DNA of 64,000 nucleotides from Dysidea avara. Lineage: Eukaryota > Porifera > Demospongiae > Dictyoceratida > Dysideidae. The stretch is from the NCBI RefSeq assembly GCF_963678975.1, contig NC_089280.1, positions 19,893,863 through 19,957,862 of the forward strand. Reading direction: 5' to 3'. The notes beneath the pieces are model-generated. The model saw nothing but the letters and a program-made list of their open reading frames with translations. It did not search any database and was not told the DNA's origin. Shown here in pieces: positions 10,916 through 22,647 of this stretch (positions within the stretch are counted from its first letter, which is position 1; each line of letters starts with the position of its first letter). Made by a program: the position numbers and the translations under genes.

Positions 10916-13697
10916 CTAATAGCGAATATAAAGTTTTGTGTAACATCTTCTACGTTCTCTGCTCCTGTTAACTTCTTCTTGTAGCAATTTACAGATATGC
11001 ATTTCCTCAAAATATTCAGAATAATGGGGTAGCCATAGTCGTTGTAATGTGTTATTATGGTGGATTGCCTGTACTAGACACTGAACAATGTCTACTCTGA
11101 TCTTGCCGCCAACCAACCTTAGATCTAGTAAAGAAGTGTTGGTCTGAAGTGAAGAAGCAATGACATTACAAGCTTCTTCAATGTTGCAATCATAGCTAAT
11201 GGCAAGCCGCTGCAGTTTTTGCCCCTTTGCTAATGAAGTGAAGAGGACAATAGTTGAAGAAGATGATAAGCTGGTTTTCCACATGGACAATTCCACTAGC
11301 TTAGAAGAGGGATGGAATAAAATGTCAAATAGAGCAGGGTCCTCTCCTATGGTGTGATTACGATTAATCAGCAAGCTTCTCACTTTGCAGTGGATAGTGA
11401 GATCACGGATGGAGGAAGATGATGATCTGGTGAGGCTATTGCTTGACAAATTCAGCTGCGAGATAGCAACATCACTGTGCAACAGGTCACGAGTCATCAC
11501 ACGAAGACCATGATCTTGAATATGACATGCCTTTAAATTCAGCAACATCCATTCCTTGTGGGTTGAAAAGGTGAGGAAGTGTGTAACACATTCCACATCA
11601 TATGGAGATAGGCTAGTTTTGCAAATCTCAAATTTTTTATCAATAAAACAGTTTGAATTTTCTAGAGATTGACAAATCTCTTCATCTCCAGCATCATGGA
11701 AACAACGGAAAAGATATACACATTTTGTTTGATGATTGAGAAATTCCTCAGAAATGGCTACTTTGCCTGAAACACCACCTCTGCCACGTGTGAAAAACTG
11801 CTTGAAAATTTGCAGGAAGGATAGTCGCTCATGTCGAAGGAATTTTTTGAAGGCTGGTCGCTGTCCTTCAGTGAGTGTAGTGTAGATGGAAAACATGTTA
11901 GCATGAATATTGCTCCAGAACTTTTCTTGGAGCAATATCAATTCTTGGCTTGCTGGAAGCTGAGAAACATGGTAAGCTGCTAAGAACTCCTGAATAGAGA
12001 AATGCAAGAAATTAAACGTTGTTGTTTTTGCAGTGAAACCAAAGTGCTGCACAGCCTGCAGCAAGCCAAAGCCATTGATTGCTTCTGGGACGTCTGTGAT
12101 GCCTGAACAAACTGCTTTTATTTCCTTTAAGGTGAAGATTAACTTGTTATCATTTAGAGCCATAAGAGAGAACTTTGCCAGTTGCTTAACAATTGTATTA
12201 CAAGGCTCTGGGAGGTCGGTAAGATTAGTGATATTGTCATTATCAGAATGACCAGACCTGGCAAGATGACGGCAGATGGTAAGACAGATGAAACGGCGGT
12301 ACAAATCCACAGCATTACTTGGCAAGGAAATTCCCTGACTATAAATGTAAAGCAATGCCACCATAATGAAGGGAACGTAGCAAAGGCTGTTGATTGTAAG
12401 GTGGCTCTCAAGATATTCAGTAAGCTCTTTTACTTTTTGTGGATGTTCCTTAAGTGATTGTTCAATGTATAGTTTTCGTTCTTCTTCAGCAAAGCCCAAT
12501 ATATTAACTTTCACTGTAGCTTGTTGGCGAAGTTTCACTGAAGCATGTGGGCGAGATGACACTACTATGCTACAGCAAGGTAGGACTTCACGTTTAAGAA
12601 TTTCAGCTACCAAACCTTTTTTTCGCAGTTTTTCAGGCAATTCATCGAAACCATCAAAAAGAAAAACAAGATCTATACCTGCATTCTTGGCAAGGTATTC
12701 ACTGCAGGCAGCAGTAATTTCTGGTGCTTTCCTGTGTCTTTTATAGAACAATGTAAGAAGGCTATCAATGTCTGATGCCTGCTGCACATCAGGGTCACGC
12801 AGTTGGACTAGAAGAACTAACTTGAAGGATTGTAACAGTTGTTTTATACTCCACTGATACAAAATTTCTTTCAACAACAAAGATTTTCCTATGCCAGGCA
12901 AACCCTCAACTAAAATAAACTGTGGATCACTGTTTTCCTCTAGTGGGGCTAAAATATCCACGAGTTGTTTTGTTATCTTACTAACATCAAGGACTTCTCT
13001 CAATGATTCATGGGTATCTAGTAGATCAAAGCTGGAACCATTATCTGTGGAAGTAAGTTCATCGATGCCACTTGACTGCAATTTAGCTAATGCAGTTGAG
13101 TGTTCAATGGTATGCTGACCTTGATGGTGAACTAAAAGCAATGGGGTAAAGTCTTTTGGCTGATTAGGTGGCCAAGCATCTTCATCAGAAGCGAACCGTG
13201 CTTGTTTACCTGTTTGGCTCACCCTTTCAGACAATACAGAGATCGCATTTGCACCTATAGAATTATAGAATGTAAAACACTTATAATTGTTATCACACTA
13301 CTGTACCTGGATCAGCTTGATCACTAGTTAATGCAGGTGATTTTAGCACTGTATTCAATTTTCCCCAACTAGCAGAGGGATCCTCTTCAAGCCATTTCTC
13401 AAACACTGCATCACAACAAGGCTCAGCTTTGTCGTGGTTGTCATACTTTATGATGTCAAGTGCTCCACTGGTTAGACCCAGAAGAGCTCCTATCACTCTC
13501 CAACGAGCACCATAGCGTGGAGTGATGTGATTTTGGAGATCTTTCAGTTGTGGAGTAGTACCTGCAAGAAATTTGTAATTAATGTTTAAACAATTATAAA
13601 GCTTAAAAGGGTGATTTCATAATGATTTTTGCACATATGTACCTTTGTAAATTTCCTTAAACTGCTCTAGTTCTTCATACTCACTCTGGTTTGCCAT
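10916..13697 (-). CDS. NLR innate immune receptor: DEATH-NACHT-LRR
   Basis: Three exons, 13697-13643, 13561-13307 and 13254-10916, join in frame through GT..AG introns into an 882-aa protein. Residues about 20-100 form a Death domain (YGARWRVIGALLGL, then a WLEEDPSASWGKL segment). The NACHT ATPase follows: Walker A GLPGIGKS near residue 221, Walker B LVFLFDGFDELP near 300, and sensor VVSSRPH near 335. The last ~200 residues (about 675-870) hold leucine-rich repeats such as SQLNLSSNSL. There is no signal peptide or membrane segment. By family analogy it is a cytoplasmic sensor that oligomerises on ligand binding and signals through Death-domain contacts. ATP-binding residues are present and no frame damage is seen. 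Start chosen at MANQSEYEELEQF, whose ATG follows a CTCCTACAG acceptor-like tract, so a 5'UTR intron is possible. Ligand unknown. Confidence 0.9.
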
Positions 13698-13790
13698 ACT
13701 GTAGGAGATACAAAGAAAGGGTAATACTAGAAAGCTTACATACTGCATACACAAAACAGTTGTAGAATTTATTCACCAAATTTTTATGCT

Positions 13791-13804
13791 GTCTATATAT
13801 AACT
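13791..13804 (-). promoter_or_regulatory. Candidate TATA box of the NLR gene
   Basis: On the minus strand, GTTATATATAGAC lies about 95-107 bp upstream of the NLR start codon. Spacing allows a short 5'UTR. Weak evidence, since the region is AT-rich. Confidence 0.3.
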
Positions 13805-14456
13805 GTGAAACCTGTGATTAAAATCTTGTAATAGTATAAGTCATAATTACTATAAGTTATACATGTTAGTATAAGTTATGCCACAACACTACACACAATT
13901 GAGAAGTGTGAAGCATAATAATTAGTGCTGACTATATATTTTCTTGCTTTTTATTCTTAAATAATGTTAGATCACAATTATGTGTTTTCTGTAATGTTTG
14001 GGCTTTACAAGTTTGTTACAAATGTAAATATCTAATGGAACTTCTTGTGTGATAGCTTTCTGACGTATAGCGATAAGTTGACCATGCAGATGTAACACTA
14101 TAGTAAATTAAATAGTATATACTACTGCTCTATTTCTACCTTATAAGTGTAACAAATGGTATTGCTACTATCTCCTTTGTGTCAGATGTACATGTACAAT
14201 GCTTATAGAGAGTTCACTACATGTATATCAATCTCTATAGGTACTCTTGGTATCTCTATGATGTTTTATCTAGCAACAAACTTCACAGCTACTACATGTA
14301 TTTTACAATGTAAAAACCATTCCATTGGGCAGTTATTGTTTCAGTAATATACTGAGAAAGCTGCAGGTTGCTGACATTTATTTTCTATATCAATAAACTC
14401 TATGGAGTGCTTTAAAAGTAGGGATGGGCAGTACTAGAATTTTGATTTATATTATG
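13805..14456. other. Intergenic, nothing recognised
   Basis: AT-rich sequence upstream of the NLR gene. One open stretch at 14156-14347 has no domain and looks random. Confidence 0.5.
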
Positions 14457-14725
14457 ACAAGTTAAAGGAAAAATTAGAAATTTTAAGTTCGATTAGGGAT
14501 CATAGAAAAAAAAAAAGGAGGGAAACAAGGGAGGTTGCCTACGTCTGCAGATATACTAGTGAACATTTAATCCCTAATCCAGTCTATACCCAAGACCAAG
14601 ACTGAATTAAGGATTAAAGGTTCACTAGTATATCTGGAGGTATTGGCAACCACCCTTGTTTCCCTACTTTTTTTCTATATGATATCCAATCGAACTTAAA
14701 ATTTCTAATTTTTCCTTTAACTTGT
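14457..14725. mobile_element. Hairpin MITE family A, copy 1
   Basis: Arms start ACAAGTTAAAGGAAAAATT and end with the complement TCCTTTAACTTGT. Each arm carries GATTAGGGATCATAGA-like and GGAAACAAGG-like blocks and TCACTAGTATATCTG near the loop. Copies 2 (18650-18884) and 3 (20742-21022) share the same terminal blocks. No coding capacity. Confidence 0.8.
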
Positions 14726-14739
14726 TTGTTTACTTTTTT

Positions 14740-15250
14740 GTAACATTATTATGACTGGTGAACCCACGCATATCGCATTAAAAGAAAGGATGGTGCCAGA
14801 ATTAATTTTTTCGTCTGAACACGTACTCCAGCTATCACAAACTGCTTCGAAAGTGCAGTGGCCATTGTGTTTCGATTTCAGCTATGTTCAGCCCATTACA
14901 CAACGCTAAAGACGAAAAACAGTAAAAGAAGTCCCTCTGCAACAATCCAGTCACCACAAAAATATGACAATTTGCACGCCCCCAACTATAAATTACTGCC
15001 TTGTAAGTGCAGTGGCTATTACACTTTGCTTTCAGCTATGTTCAGTCCATTACACAACGTTACAAATGAAGAACAGTGTTAGAATCATCTCTGCAATTAG
15101 TCCAGTCACCACAGAAAATACGGACGATTCCCATTTACAAACGTACTACAGGGAAGCCATGCATTGTGCTACTGCGAATCAACACATTTGGCTGTCAGCA
15201 AAAAGAAATGGGACACAAAGGAGGACAAAGGTAAGTCTATGATACGTGCA
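14740..15250 (+). repeat. Direct repeat R1, copy 1
   Basis: Matches 18890-19380 in the same orientation, starting at GTAACATTATTATGACTGG. It contains spaced copies of TTTCAGCTATGTTCAGCC(C)ATTACACAAC. Together with the preceding hairpin it forms a module duplicated about 4.2 kb downstream. Confidence 0.75.
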
Positions 15251-15639
15251 TTGTATGTACTGCCGTATGCCAAAAGGCACGTCTTGAGATGAAGCAACAT
15301 CGAACAGTGAAAAAATCAAGCCCATAGCCTTAGCCGTTGTCGAGTAACACTTGCCTGAAGGCATCAGGCAGGCAGTTAGTAGAAAATTCCATTGAATAAT
15401 TTTTTTTTAATTTTGTAACAATTAATTGGAAGCCTTTAGGATTGTACTGAAGGCACGTTTGGGCTTGGGTTATACCTAGCCAATACTACCAAGGTGCCAG
15501 GATAGAGTTGTGAGGCTGGTTTTTGGGTGAATACTTTGGCTAAGAAAATCCAAATCTCCATGATCTTTGATACTGCATAGCAGGAAATTCCTACAAAAGT
15601 AAATGATTTTTTGTTATTCTGCTAGGATTTTATAATTCA

Positions 15640-15935
15640 GACCTTTGATATTGGTCACTGATAATAAATACAACCAAGTACTATAAGAGCTCCTAAGCCT
15701 TAAAAAAAAGCATGTTTTGTGCACTTTTGATAAAAGCTTGAAACTTGGTACATAGTTTGTATATATCATACAGGTCATTTTAAGATTGGGAGCCACCTCA
15801 TATCTGACCTTTGATGACCTTTGTATCCAATTTTGTACTTCAAAATTGGCAGTTTTTCCTCTACTTTATATACATGATTCAAAATCCACAAACTTGGTGC
15901 TAAATTAATGCTTTACTCTAAAGAGCAAGTTGATA
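15640..15935. repeat. Inverted repeat R2, left copy
   Basis: Complementary to about 17998-18250. Shared blocks include AAATCCACAAACTTGGTGC and CCTTTGATGACCTTTGT. Divergence is moderate with small indels. Confidence 0.75.
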
Positions 15936-16019
15936 CTTACAGAAACTCTGTAGCTTTCTCTATTCGAAAGCTACAGTCATTTATAAGATCATATTTTCAC
16001 CCACCCACACATGACAGTT

Positions 16020-17020
16020 GTAAATTTTTTCTTATACTTGTTTCTAAAGTTTTTTTGCAAGCTCGTGACCATAAATAGCCTGCCTTTCACAAAACCAGTC
16101 ACAATATTTTAAAAGAGTTAATCACAGCACTATTATACTAGATTATGACTCATACAATAACAACTGATCAGTGGGCGTGGCTCTACATAAGCCTGCAGAC
16201 AATGATGGATGTGGATTCGTGCATCCCTACAGACTGATGAATGGGTGTGGCTACCATATGTCTACAGACAGTAATTTATGTAAGTGGGCGTGGCTCACGA
16301 AAGAAGCAGAGCTACGCTATGACATGTAGTAACACATCCACATTTAATTTAGCATGTGGAGTCAGACCCGAATAATCTGTAAAGCAGGACCTGGATGACC
16401 CGACTTGGTTTAACATTGTTACTAAATAAACTATATTTATTGACTTATACACACCGCTATATAGTTTGCCGCAAGTTGCTCTCACTAATCGATATCAACA
16501 GCAAGTCATGTACACGTGACCATCGACCACGTGTATTCGAATAGTTTGATGCAATATACACTGGTAGATGGAAGCTGTACTGTAGTCTATTAACACTTAG
16601 TGGTAGAACCTTGACTAATGGCCATAGTAAAGAAGGATAAAAGGTAAGACAATAGCGCAAGCATTGTATGTTTTTCAATATACCAAAGGTTTTTCTTAAG
16701 CAAGCTAGAAACATTTCTGCGAAAGAATTAGGGCTGTAACTGTAGCCACTTTTCCGCTATGCTTGACTGAAAGCGTCAGGCAGGCAGGCAGTAGAAAATT
16801 CCGTTGAATAATTTAAAAAAAAATTCTGTAGCAACTTGACCGAAAACATTTCAGGTCGATCTGAAGACACTTTTGGGCTTAGTTTTACCAAACCAATACA
16901 GTCATGTCTTTGTGAGGAAAATCACGGCAGGGTTTTGGGTTATATTATATCACGAATCACCCCCACATCTTCGATGTCCCTACTAAGTACTATCGTACTG
17001 TATGATACTACTACAGTAAT
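16020..17020. repeat. Inverted repeat R3, left copy
   Basis: About 1 kb, complementary to 19700-20770 with moderate divergence. Shared blocks include AGCAGAGCTACGC, CCTGGATGACCCGACT, GAATAATCTGTAAAGCAGGA and GCGTCAGGCAGGCAGGCAG. Apparent minus-strand reading at 16457-16714 and its mirror at 20058-20321 are the same repeat, not genes. A related shorter block lies at 15300-15540. Confidence 0.8.
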
Positions 17021-17611
17021 CTCACATACGTAGTCCTAACATTTACATCCTGAGTAATTGTTTGTACATTTGTATAGTGGAGTATCCACCTGTTTAAAGA
17101 GACCACCTCTTCATACCAGGGACACTGGAACAGCAAATTCAAATAACTGTATTGCATGGTCAAAGCCTGCTTGTTCTACATACCACAGCAATATAAACCA
17201 GAGGTGATTACAGTAACTACTATAGTATCGGGTTCCATCATTTTGTTTCAGTTGCCTGGTTTATATACAACTGTATTAATTTTCAGGTTAGGAAAACTAT
17301 ATTCAGCGATATATGCACTGATTAAATCCTGCGTAACATGCAGATTAAGTGATATCCAGTATAGACTCTGTATAGTCTGCAGGAGAATAAAGTGAATACA
17401 GCATATATTTAAAACATTCACATAATATATTAATCCTAATGTTATGCTATATTGTACTTTGTGTGGGTGGATCAAAGCGATGCCGCGTATCGTATTGTCC
17501 ATACAGTACTAATCAGCTGCATAACTGAACTGTATGAGTCATACAGTACAATTATGCACTTAATTGGGCAAATACATGCGGAGAATTTATTTAAGGAATT
17601 TTATGTAAACA

Positions 17612-17850
17612 ACACACTGTAAATTACTAAAACCAGCCAAAATAATCCTATGAGTTCGTTCTACAGCTAGAAATAGATTGTATAAACATTTACTGATCAT
17701 CTGATTACTGAGCTTTTTAAATACGACTCCACTAAGACAGCACGATTGATCATGTGTGAGACATTGTAAATCGCTAAAACTAGCCAAACTAATCCTATTA
17801 GTTCGTTCTACGACTAGAAATAGATTATATGAACACTTACTGATATCCTG
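17612..17850 (-). repeat. Tandem duplication of a ~90-bp unit
   Basis: Two copies, near 17615-17705 and 17757-17850, share ATCCTAT(G/T)AGTTCGTTCTAC and flanking bases. They lie in an open minus-strand stretch (17587-17979) whose translation is therefore internally repeated (two YNLFLxVERTxRI blocks). I see no domain and treat it as repeat DNA. Confidence 0.6.
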
Positions 17851-17997
17851 ATCACTGAAAATTGCAGCAGTTTGAGTACTAGAGAAAATCGCTCCGAGCC
17901 AGACGACCAGGAAGCACAATATAACAGTTAAAATCTGTGAACAATGGTTGTTAATAAATCTGTACAGCAGGATATTCATATTCTTTGATACTTGAAT

Positions 17998-18250
17998 GTT
18001 AAAATTAAATTTAGAGTAAAAGCATTAATTTGGCACCAAGTTTGTGGATTTTGAATCATGTATAAGTGAAATAGAGGAAAAACTGCCAATTTTTACATAT
18101 AAAATTGGACACAAAGGTCACCAAAGGTCAAATCTGAGGTGGATCCCAATCTTAAAATGACCTTTATGGTATATACAAACTATTACCAAGTTTCATGCTT
18201 TTATCACAAAGTACACAAAGAAAGTGCTTAGGAGCTCTGCTACTAAGAAT
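17998..18250. repeat. Inverted repeat R2, right copy
   Basis: Complement of 15640-15935. Its order relative to R3 is not that expected of one simple inverted duplication, so R2 and R3 are separate interleaved repeats. Confidence 0.75.
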
Positions 18251-18649
18251 AACAAGTATTAGGCCATCATTATTATATTTCTTGTTTCCCGTCACCTAGC
18301 GCAGAAAAAACTGTTGCAGGCGGGAGGTGATTATTGATCATTAGTTGTACAGTTGACTACTCTGTCTGAATACATGACTGCTCTATTAGAGTATCTCAAT
18401 CTTGAAAAGTGCAAGATTATACAGCCTGTTCAACAAGAGTGCAGGGACTCCAACCCTTAGTTACCATACTGTATGCTATGTTTATATGCATTTACCTTAA
18501 CAGCTGAGTCATTTTGTACCTCCCTCCATACTAAATAGTGCATTCACATGATCAATAATCAAAAATAATTAAAAGTTGGTGTGGCTACCTAAAAATTGAT
18601 GCGGGTGGTGACAGGAAACAAGGAATAAAATAATGATGGCCTTAGGAAT

Positions 18650-18884
18650 TTTAAGTTTGATTAGGGATCACAGAAATAAAAAGTAGGGAAACAAGAGAGG
18701 TCGCGTATACCTGCAGATATGCTAGTGAACATTGTTAATCCTTACTTCAGCCTATACCCATGACTGAATTAGGGGTTAAATGTCCACTAGTATATCTGCA
18801 GGTGCATGTAGGCAACCTCCCTTGTTTTCCTACTTTTTATTTCTATGATCCCTAATCAAACTTAAAATTTTCCTCATACTTGTT
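18650..18884. mobile_element. Hairpin MITE family A, copy 2
   Basis: Arms contain AATTTTAAGTTTGATTAGGG and its complement, with a CACTAGTATATCTGCAGG block near the centre. It is closely similar to copy 1, and like copy 1 is followed by direct repeat R1. Confidence 0.75.
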
Positions 18885-18889
18885 TACTT

Positions 18890-19380
18890 TTTGTAACATT
18901 ATTATGACTGGTGAACCCACTCATACCGCATCAAAAGAAAGGATGGCGCCAGAGTTTGTTTTCATCTGAACGTGTATCAATTACTGAATCGAAAGTGAAA
19001 TAGCCATTACGCTTCGATATCAGCTATGTTCACCCCGTTATACAGTGCTATAAACAAAGAACAGTAGGAAACACACCTCTGCAATCAATCCAGTCACCAT
19101 GAAAAATCCAGACGATTGAGCCCAAACTACTCGAGATTGAATGGTGGTCATTACGCTTTGCTTTTACCTATTTCAGTCCATTACACAACCTTACAAACGA
19201 AGAACAGTACGTACGAGAAGCATCTCTGCAATCAATCCAGTTGCTATGGAAAATACAGGTGAGATGCCAACGGACACCCACAGGGAAGCCACATCGTGCT
19301 ATTGCAAATTGTCACCTTGCATTGTCACCAAAAAGAACTGGAACCAAGGGCGTCAGAGTAGGTGCGACCAGTAAGGCCAG
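18890..19380 (+). repeat. Direct repeat R1, copy 2
   Basis: Same orientation as 14740-15250. Shares GACTGGTGAACCCAC and AAAAGAAAGGATGG, and the ATTACACAAC repeats. Open stretch 19141-19374 is part of this repeat. Confidence 0.75.
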
Positions 19381-19699
19381 AGCAGGGGCATAGCTAGCTA
19401 GAAGGTGGTGGGGGGCAGGCATCCCCCACAAAACGCTCAACATTGTTCATAATATTGCACAAAAGGCTAATGACCTAATGATGGGCTAGCCAACATCCGC
19501 TGAGTTACATTTTTAAGTATATAATGGGCCGATATGTCGAAAAATGGTCACATGGTGTCTTGGATACACTGCAAGATGAAATAAATGTGTAGCAGATCAC
19601 TGTGAAAGGTGGCAGTGCCTTCAAAGGAATACTCATGGATATGACACATCAGTGCCGGTGTGTAGACATTGAATGGTAGCTACAGTAGTGATTGGCACT

Positions 19700-20770
19700 T
19701 CACAGCTACAGGAGATATTATCATACAGTACGATAGTACTGTATATTAGGGACATCGAAGGTGTGGGGGCGATCCATGATATAATATAACCCAAAAACCT
19801 GCCGCGATTTTTCCTCACAACGACATGACAGTATTGATTGGGTAAAACCAAGCCCAAAAGTGTCTTCAGATCGACCCGAAACGTTTCCGTCGAGTTGCTA
19901 CAGAATTTTTTAAAAATTTTTAGTCAATGAAATTTTCTACTGCCTGCCTACCTGCCTGACGCCTTCAGTCAAGTGTAGCGGAAAACTGGCTACAGCTACA
20001 GCCCTAATTCTTTTGTAGAAACGTTTCTAGATCGCTTAAGAAAAAACCTTTGGTATATTGATAAACATACAATGCTTGTGCTATTGTCTTACCTTTTATC
20101 CTTCTTTACCATGGCCATCAGTCAAGGTTCTACCGCGGAGTGTTAATAGACTACAGTACGGCTTCCATACCAGTGTATATTGCATCAAACTATTCGAATA
20201 CTCGTGGTCGCCGGTTGCACCAAAAACACACGCGTATGTCAAACTCGCTGTTGATATCGATCAGAGAGAGCAACTCACGGCGAACTACATAGCAATGTGT
20301 AAGTCAATAAATATAGTTTAATTAGTAACAATGTTAAACCGAGTCGGGTTATCCAGGTCCTGCTTTACAGATTATTCGGGTCAGACCCTACGTGCTAAAT
20401 TAAATGTGGATGTGTTACCACACGTCATGGCGTAGCTCTGCTTCTTTCGTGAGCCATGCCCACTTACGTAAATTACAGTCTGTAGACATGGTAGCCACGT
20501 CCATTCATCAGTGTGTAGGTATGCACGAATGCACGCCCACTTACGTAAATTACTGTCTGTAGACATATGGTAGCCATGCCCATGTAGATATGCACGAATC
20601 CACGTCCATTATTGTCTGCAGGCTTATGTAGAGCCACGCCCACTGATTAGTTGTTATTATATGAGTCATAATCTAGTATAATAGTGCTGTGAGTAACTCA
20701 GCAGATATTTAGTGGTCATGAGCTTGCAAAAAAACTTCACAAACAAGTATAAGAAAAAATTGGGAATTTT
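19700..20770. repeat. Inverted repeat R3, right copy
   Basis: Complement of 16020-17020. Within it, segments near 20460-20640 repeat GTCTGTAGACATRTGGTAGCC and GCCCACTTACGTAAATTAC in tandem, which the left copy has only once. Confidence 0.8.
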
Positions 20771-21022
20771 AAATTAGATTAGGGACAATGTATAATGCTG
20801 CAATAAAAAGTACTGAAACAAGCTGGATCGGAGTAGTACGTAATGTCCAAATACTGTAAAACAATAAGAAGTGAGTATAGTAGGGATACTCACTTCTTAT
20901 TGTTTTACAGTATTTGGACATTATGTACTACTCCGATCCAGCTTGTTTCAGTACTTTTTATTGCAGCATTATACATTGTCCCTAATCTAATTTAAAATTC
21001 CCAATTTTTTCTTATACTTGTT
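20742..21022. mobile_element. Hairpin MITE family A, copy 3 with different interior
   Basis: Nearly perfect 136-bp arms separated by a loop of only about 6-7 bp. Ends (ACAAGTATAAGAAAAAATTG, then a TTAGATTAGGGACA block) match family A. The interior (GAAACAAGCTGGATCGGAGT, AAACAATAAGAAGTGAGTAT) is unrelated to copies 1 and 2. No coding capacity. Confidence 0.85.
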
Positions 21023-21109
21023 ATTATTGTTACTGGGTAGTTAAATACAAACACAGCACAAACAAACAATGCAAACAGTATTACAACATGAAAACATAGT
21101 ATACCTCTG

Positions 21110-21530
21110 TTAATAATCTGCCTGAACGCATGTACTAGCTGGCAGCTGGCATGGCGACTTGGGACGGCTTACAGCGGCACCTGGCAATTGTCTGAACACT
21201 TAGAAAATGAAGATCTGGACACAAACGATTAGTAGACAAGTTAGTAGTAGACCTGTGGATGGCCGCTCGTGGTTGCTAATCTTCTCCCAGCCTTTGGAAT
21301 CATGGGTGTGGTACTGGGCGTTATATAGAACTGCAATTATTATACGTTTGTGCCTTTGTTCACCGGTGAATTGAACCCCGGTTAGTGCAAGTTCATAGGC
21401 CTTGTAGTTTTCCCAAACATTATTTATTATTATTTATGATGTAATTTTAACCGCATTTCGTATTATTCTTAGTACTTGATTGTATAACTAGGACCGCGTC
21501 ATATACAACCAAGTACATACACTAACGTGA
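21110..21530 (+). repeat. TATA-bearing cassette, copy A
   Basis: One of four related cassettes. Order of parts: GTGGTACTGGGCGTTATATAG near 21310, an exon-like stretch, CCCCGGTTAGTGC resembling a 5' splice site, GGCCTTGTAGTTTTC, a poly-ATTT tract, CGCATTTCGTATTAT and finally TACAACCAAGTAC near 21510. The parts recur in the same order at 22190-22600, 23640-23990 and 26180-26440. Confidence 0.65.
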
Positions 21531-21589
21531 CAGCTCCCGGTGAGGCTATATTAGGTGGTAAAGGCACAATCCCCAAATCAACTCAATAT

Positions 21590-22010
21590 GTCACAGTAGT
21601 GACAGATATAACACAATAGTGGCATCGTAACTAAAGGCCACCAGTGGCTAAGTGCCAGTACATCATTGGTGTGGTAATGGCACAGTGATGTGTACACAGT
21701 ATATGTATACAAAACATACAGGAGAGAACTATACATTATTGCAGTATTGTATGCAGCAATACATTACAGGCAATATCACCCGATAAAATTTATTAGCCAA
21801 TATACAGCATAGTATCAACATCAACTAGAGCTAAATAAGGTTCATCAGTGGTGTAGCAATAGCACAGTGATGGGTGACACACTACAATTATGCATACACA
21901 ACTTGCAGGAGATAGATACACAATACTGTAGGAGTATGCAAGCCAGATGAACCAGATAAAGGAAGACAGCCAAGCCAGCCAGAGCCTAGTAGCTAAGCCA
22001 GGTGAAGGCA
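21590..22010. repeat. Imperfect internal duplication
   Basis: Two blocks share GTG(G)TA(G)CAATA/ATGGCACAGTGATG and following bases. No gene found; the minus-strand open stretch 21793-22011 has no domain. Confidence 0.4.
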
Positions 22011-22189
22011 AAAAAGATTAAGCACGTATTGAATTGCCTGACACCAACACAAAGGGAGTTCACCATGCCAGCTACACAAGACAAAATTGTTTACTTGTAT
22101 TTTATATGTAACTGTATTGTAAAGAGCGTGACATGTGTTTTAATGTTTTCTTGTATTGTTTAATTACATATTTTATGTGAATGAATCCA

Positions 22190-22600
22190 CTGGCAGCTGG
22201 CATGGAGACTTGAGATGTTACAAACATAAAAACTTACTTGTAATCTTCTTGTTTACGTGTAAAGTGGCCTCTGGCTCTCCTGTAGTCACTCTACAGACAT
22301 TCGCTAATCTTCTCCTTAGCGTAATCTGTAATTAAGCAAGGGTGTGGTACTGGGTGTTATATAGAATTACACGTATGGTTAAGTCATCAGCACAAATGGG
22401 CGCAACGATTATACATTTGTGCCTTCGTTCACAGGCGAATCTATCCCCGGTTAGTTCATGTCTCTAGACCTCGTAGTTTTCGAGAACATTATTTATTATT
22501 TATTTATGAAGTAATTTTAACCACACTTCGTATTATCTTTAGTGCTTGGTTGTATAACTAGGCCCGGGGCAAATACAACCAAGTACAATCACCAACGGGA
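22190..22600 (+). repeat. TATA-bearing cassette, copy B
   Basis: Contains GGCAGCTGGCATGGAGACTT, GGTGTTATATAG near 22353, CCCCGGTTAGTTC, CCTCGTAGTTTTC and ACAACCAAGTAC near 22578. Closest to copy A. Confidence 0.65.
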
Positions 22601-22647
22601 CAACCTACTAATGGGGCATGTACAAACAGTACATGGCCAACACAGTG

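Noticed and set aside
14858..15242. Overlapping plus-strand open frames with LCSAHYTTL
   Set aside because: The reading comes from repeat R1, which has a second copy whose frame differs.
17587..17979. 130-codon minus-strand open frame
   Set aside because: It is made of a tandemly duplicated repeat unit, with no domain and no splice context.
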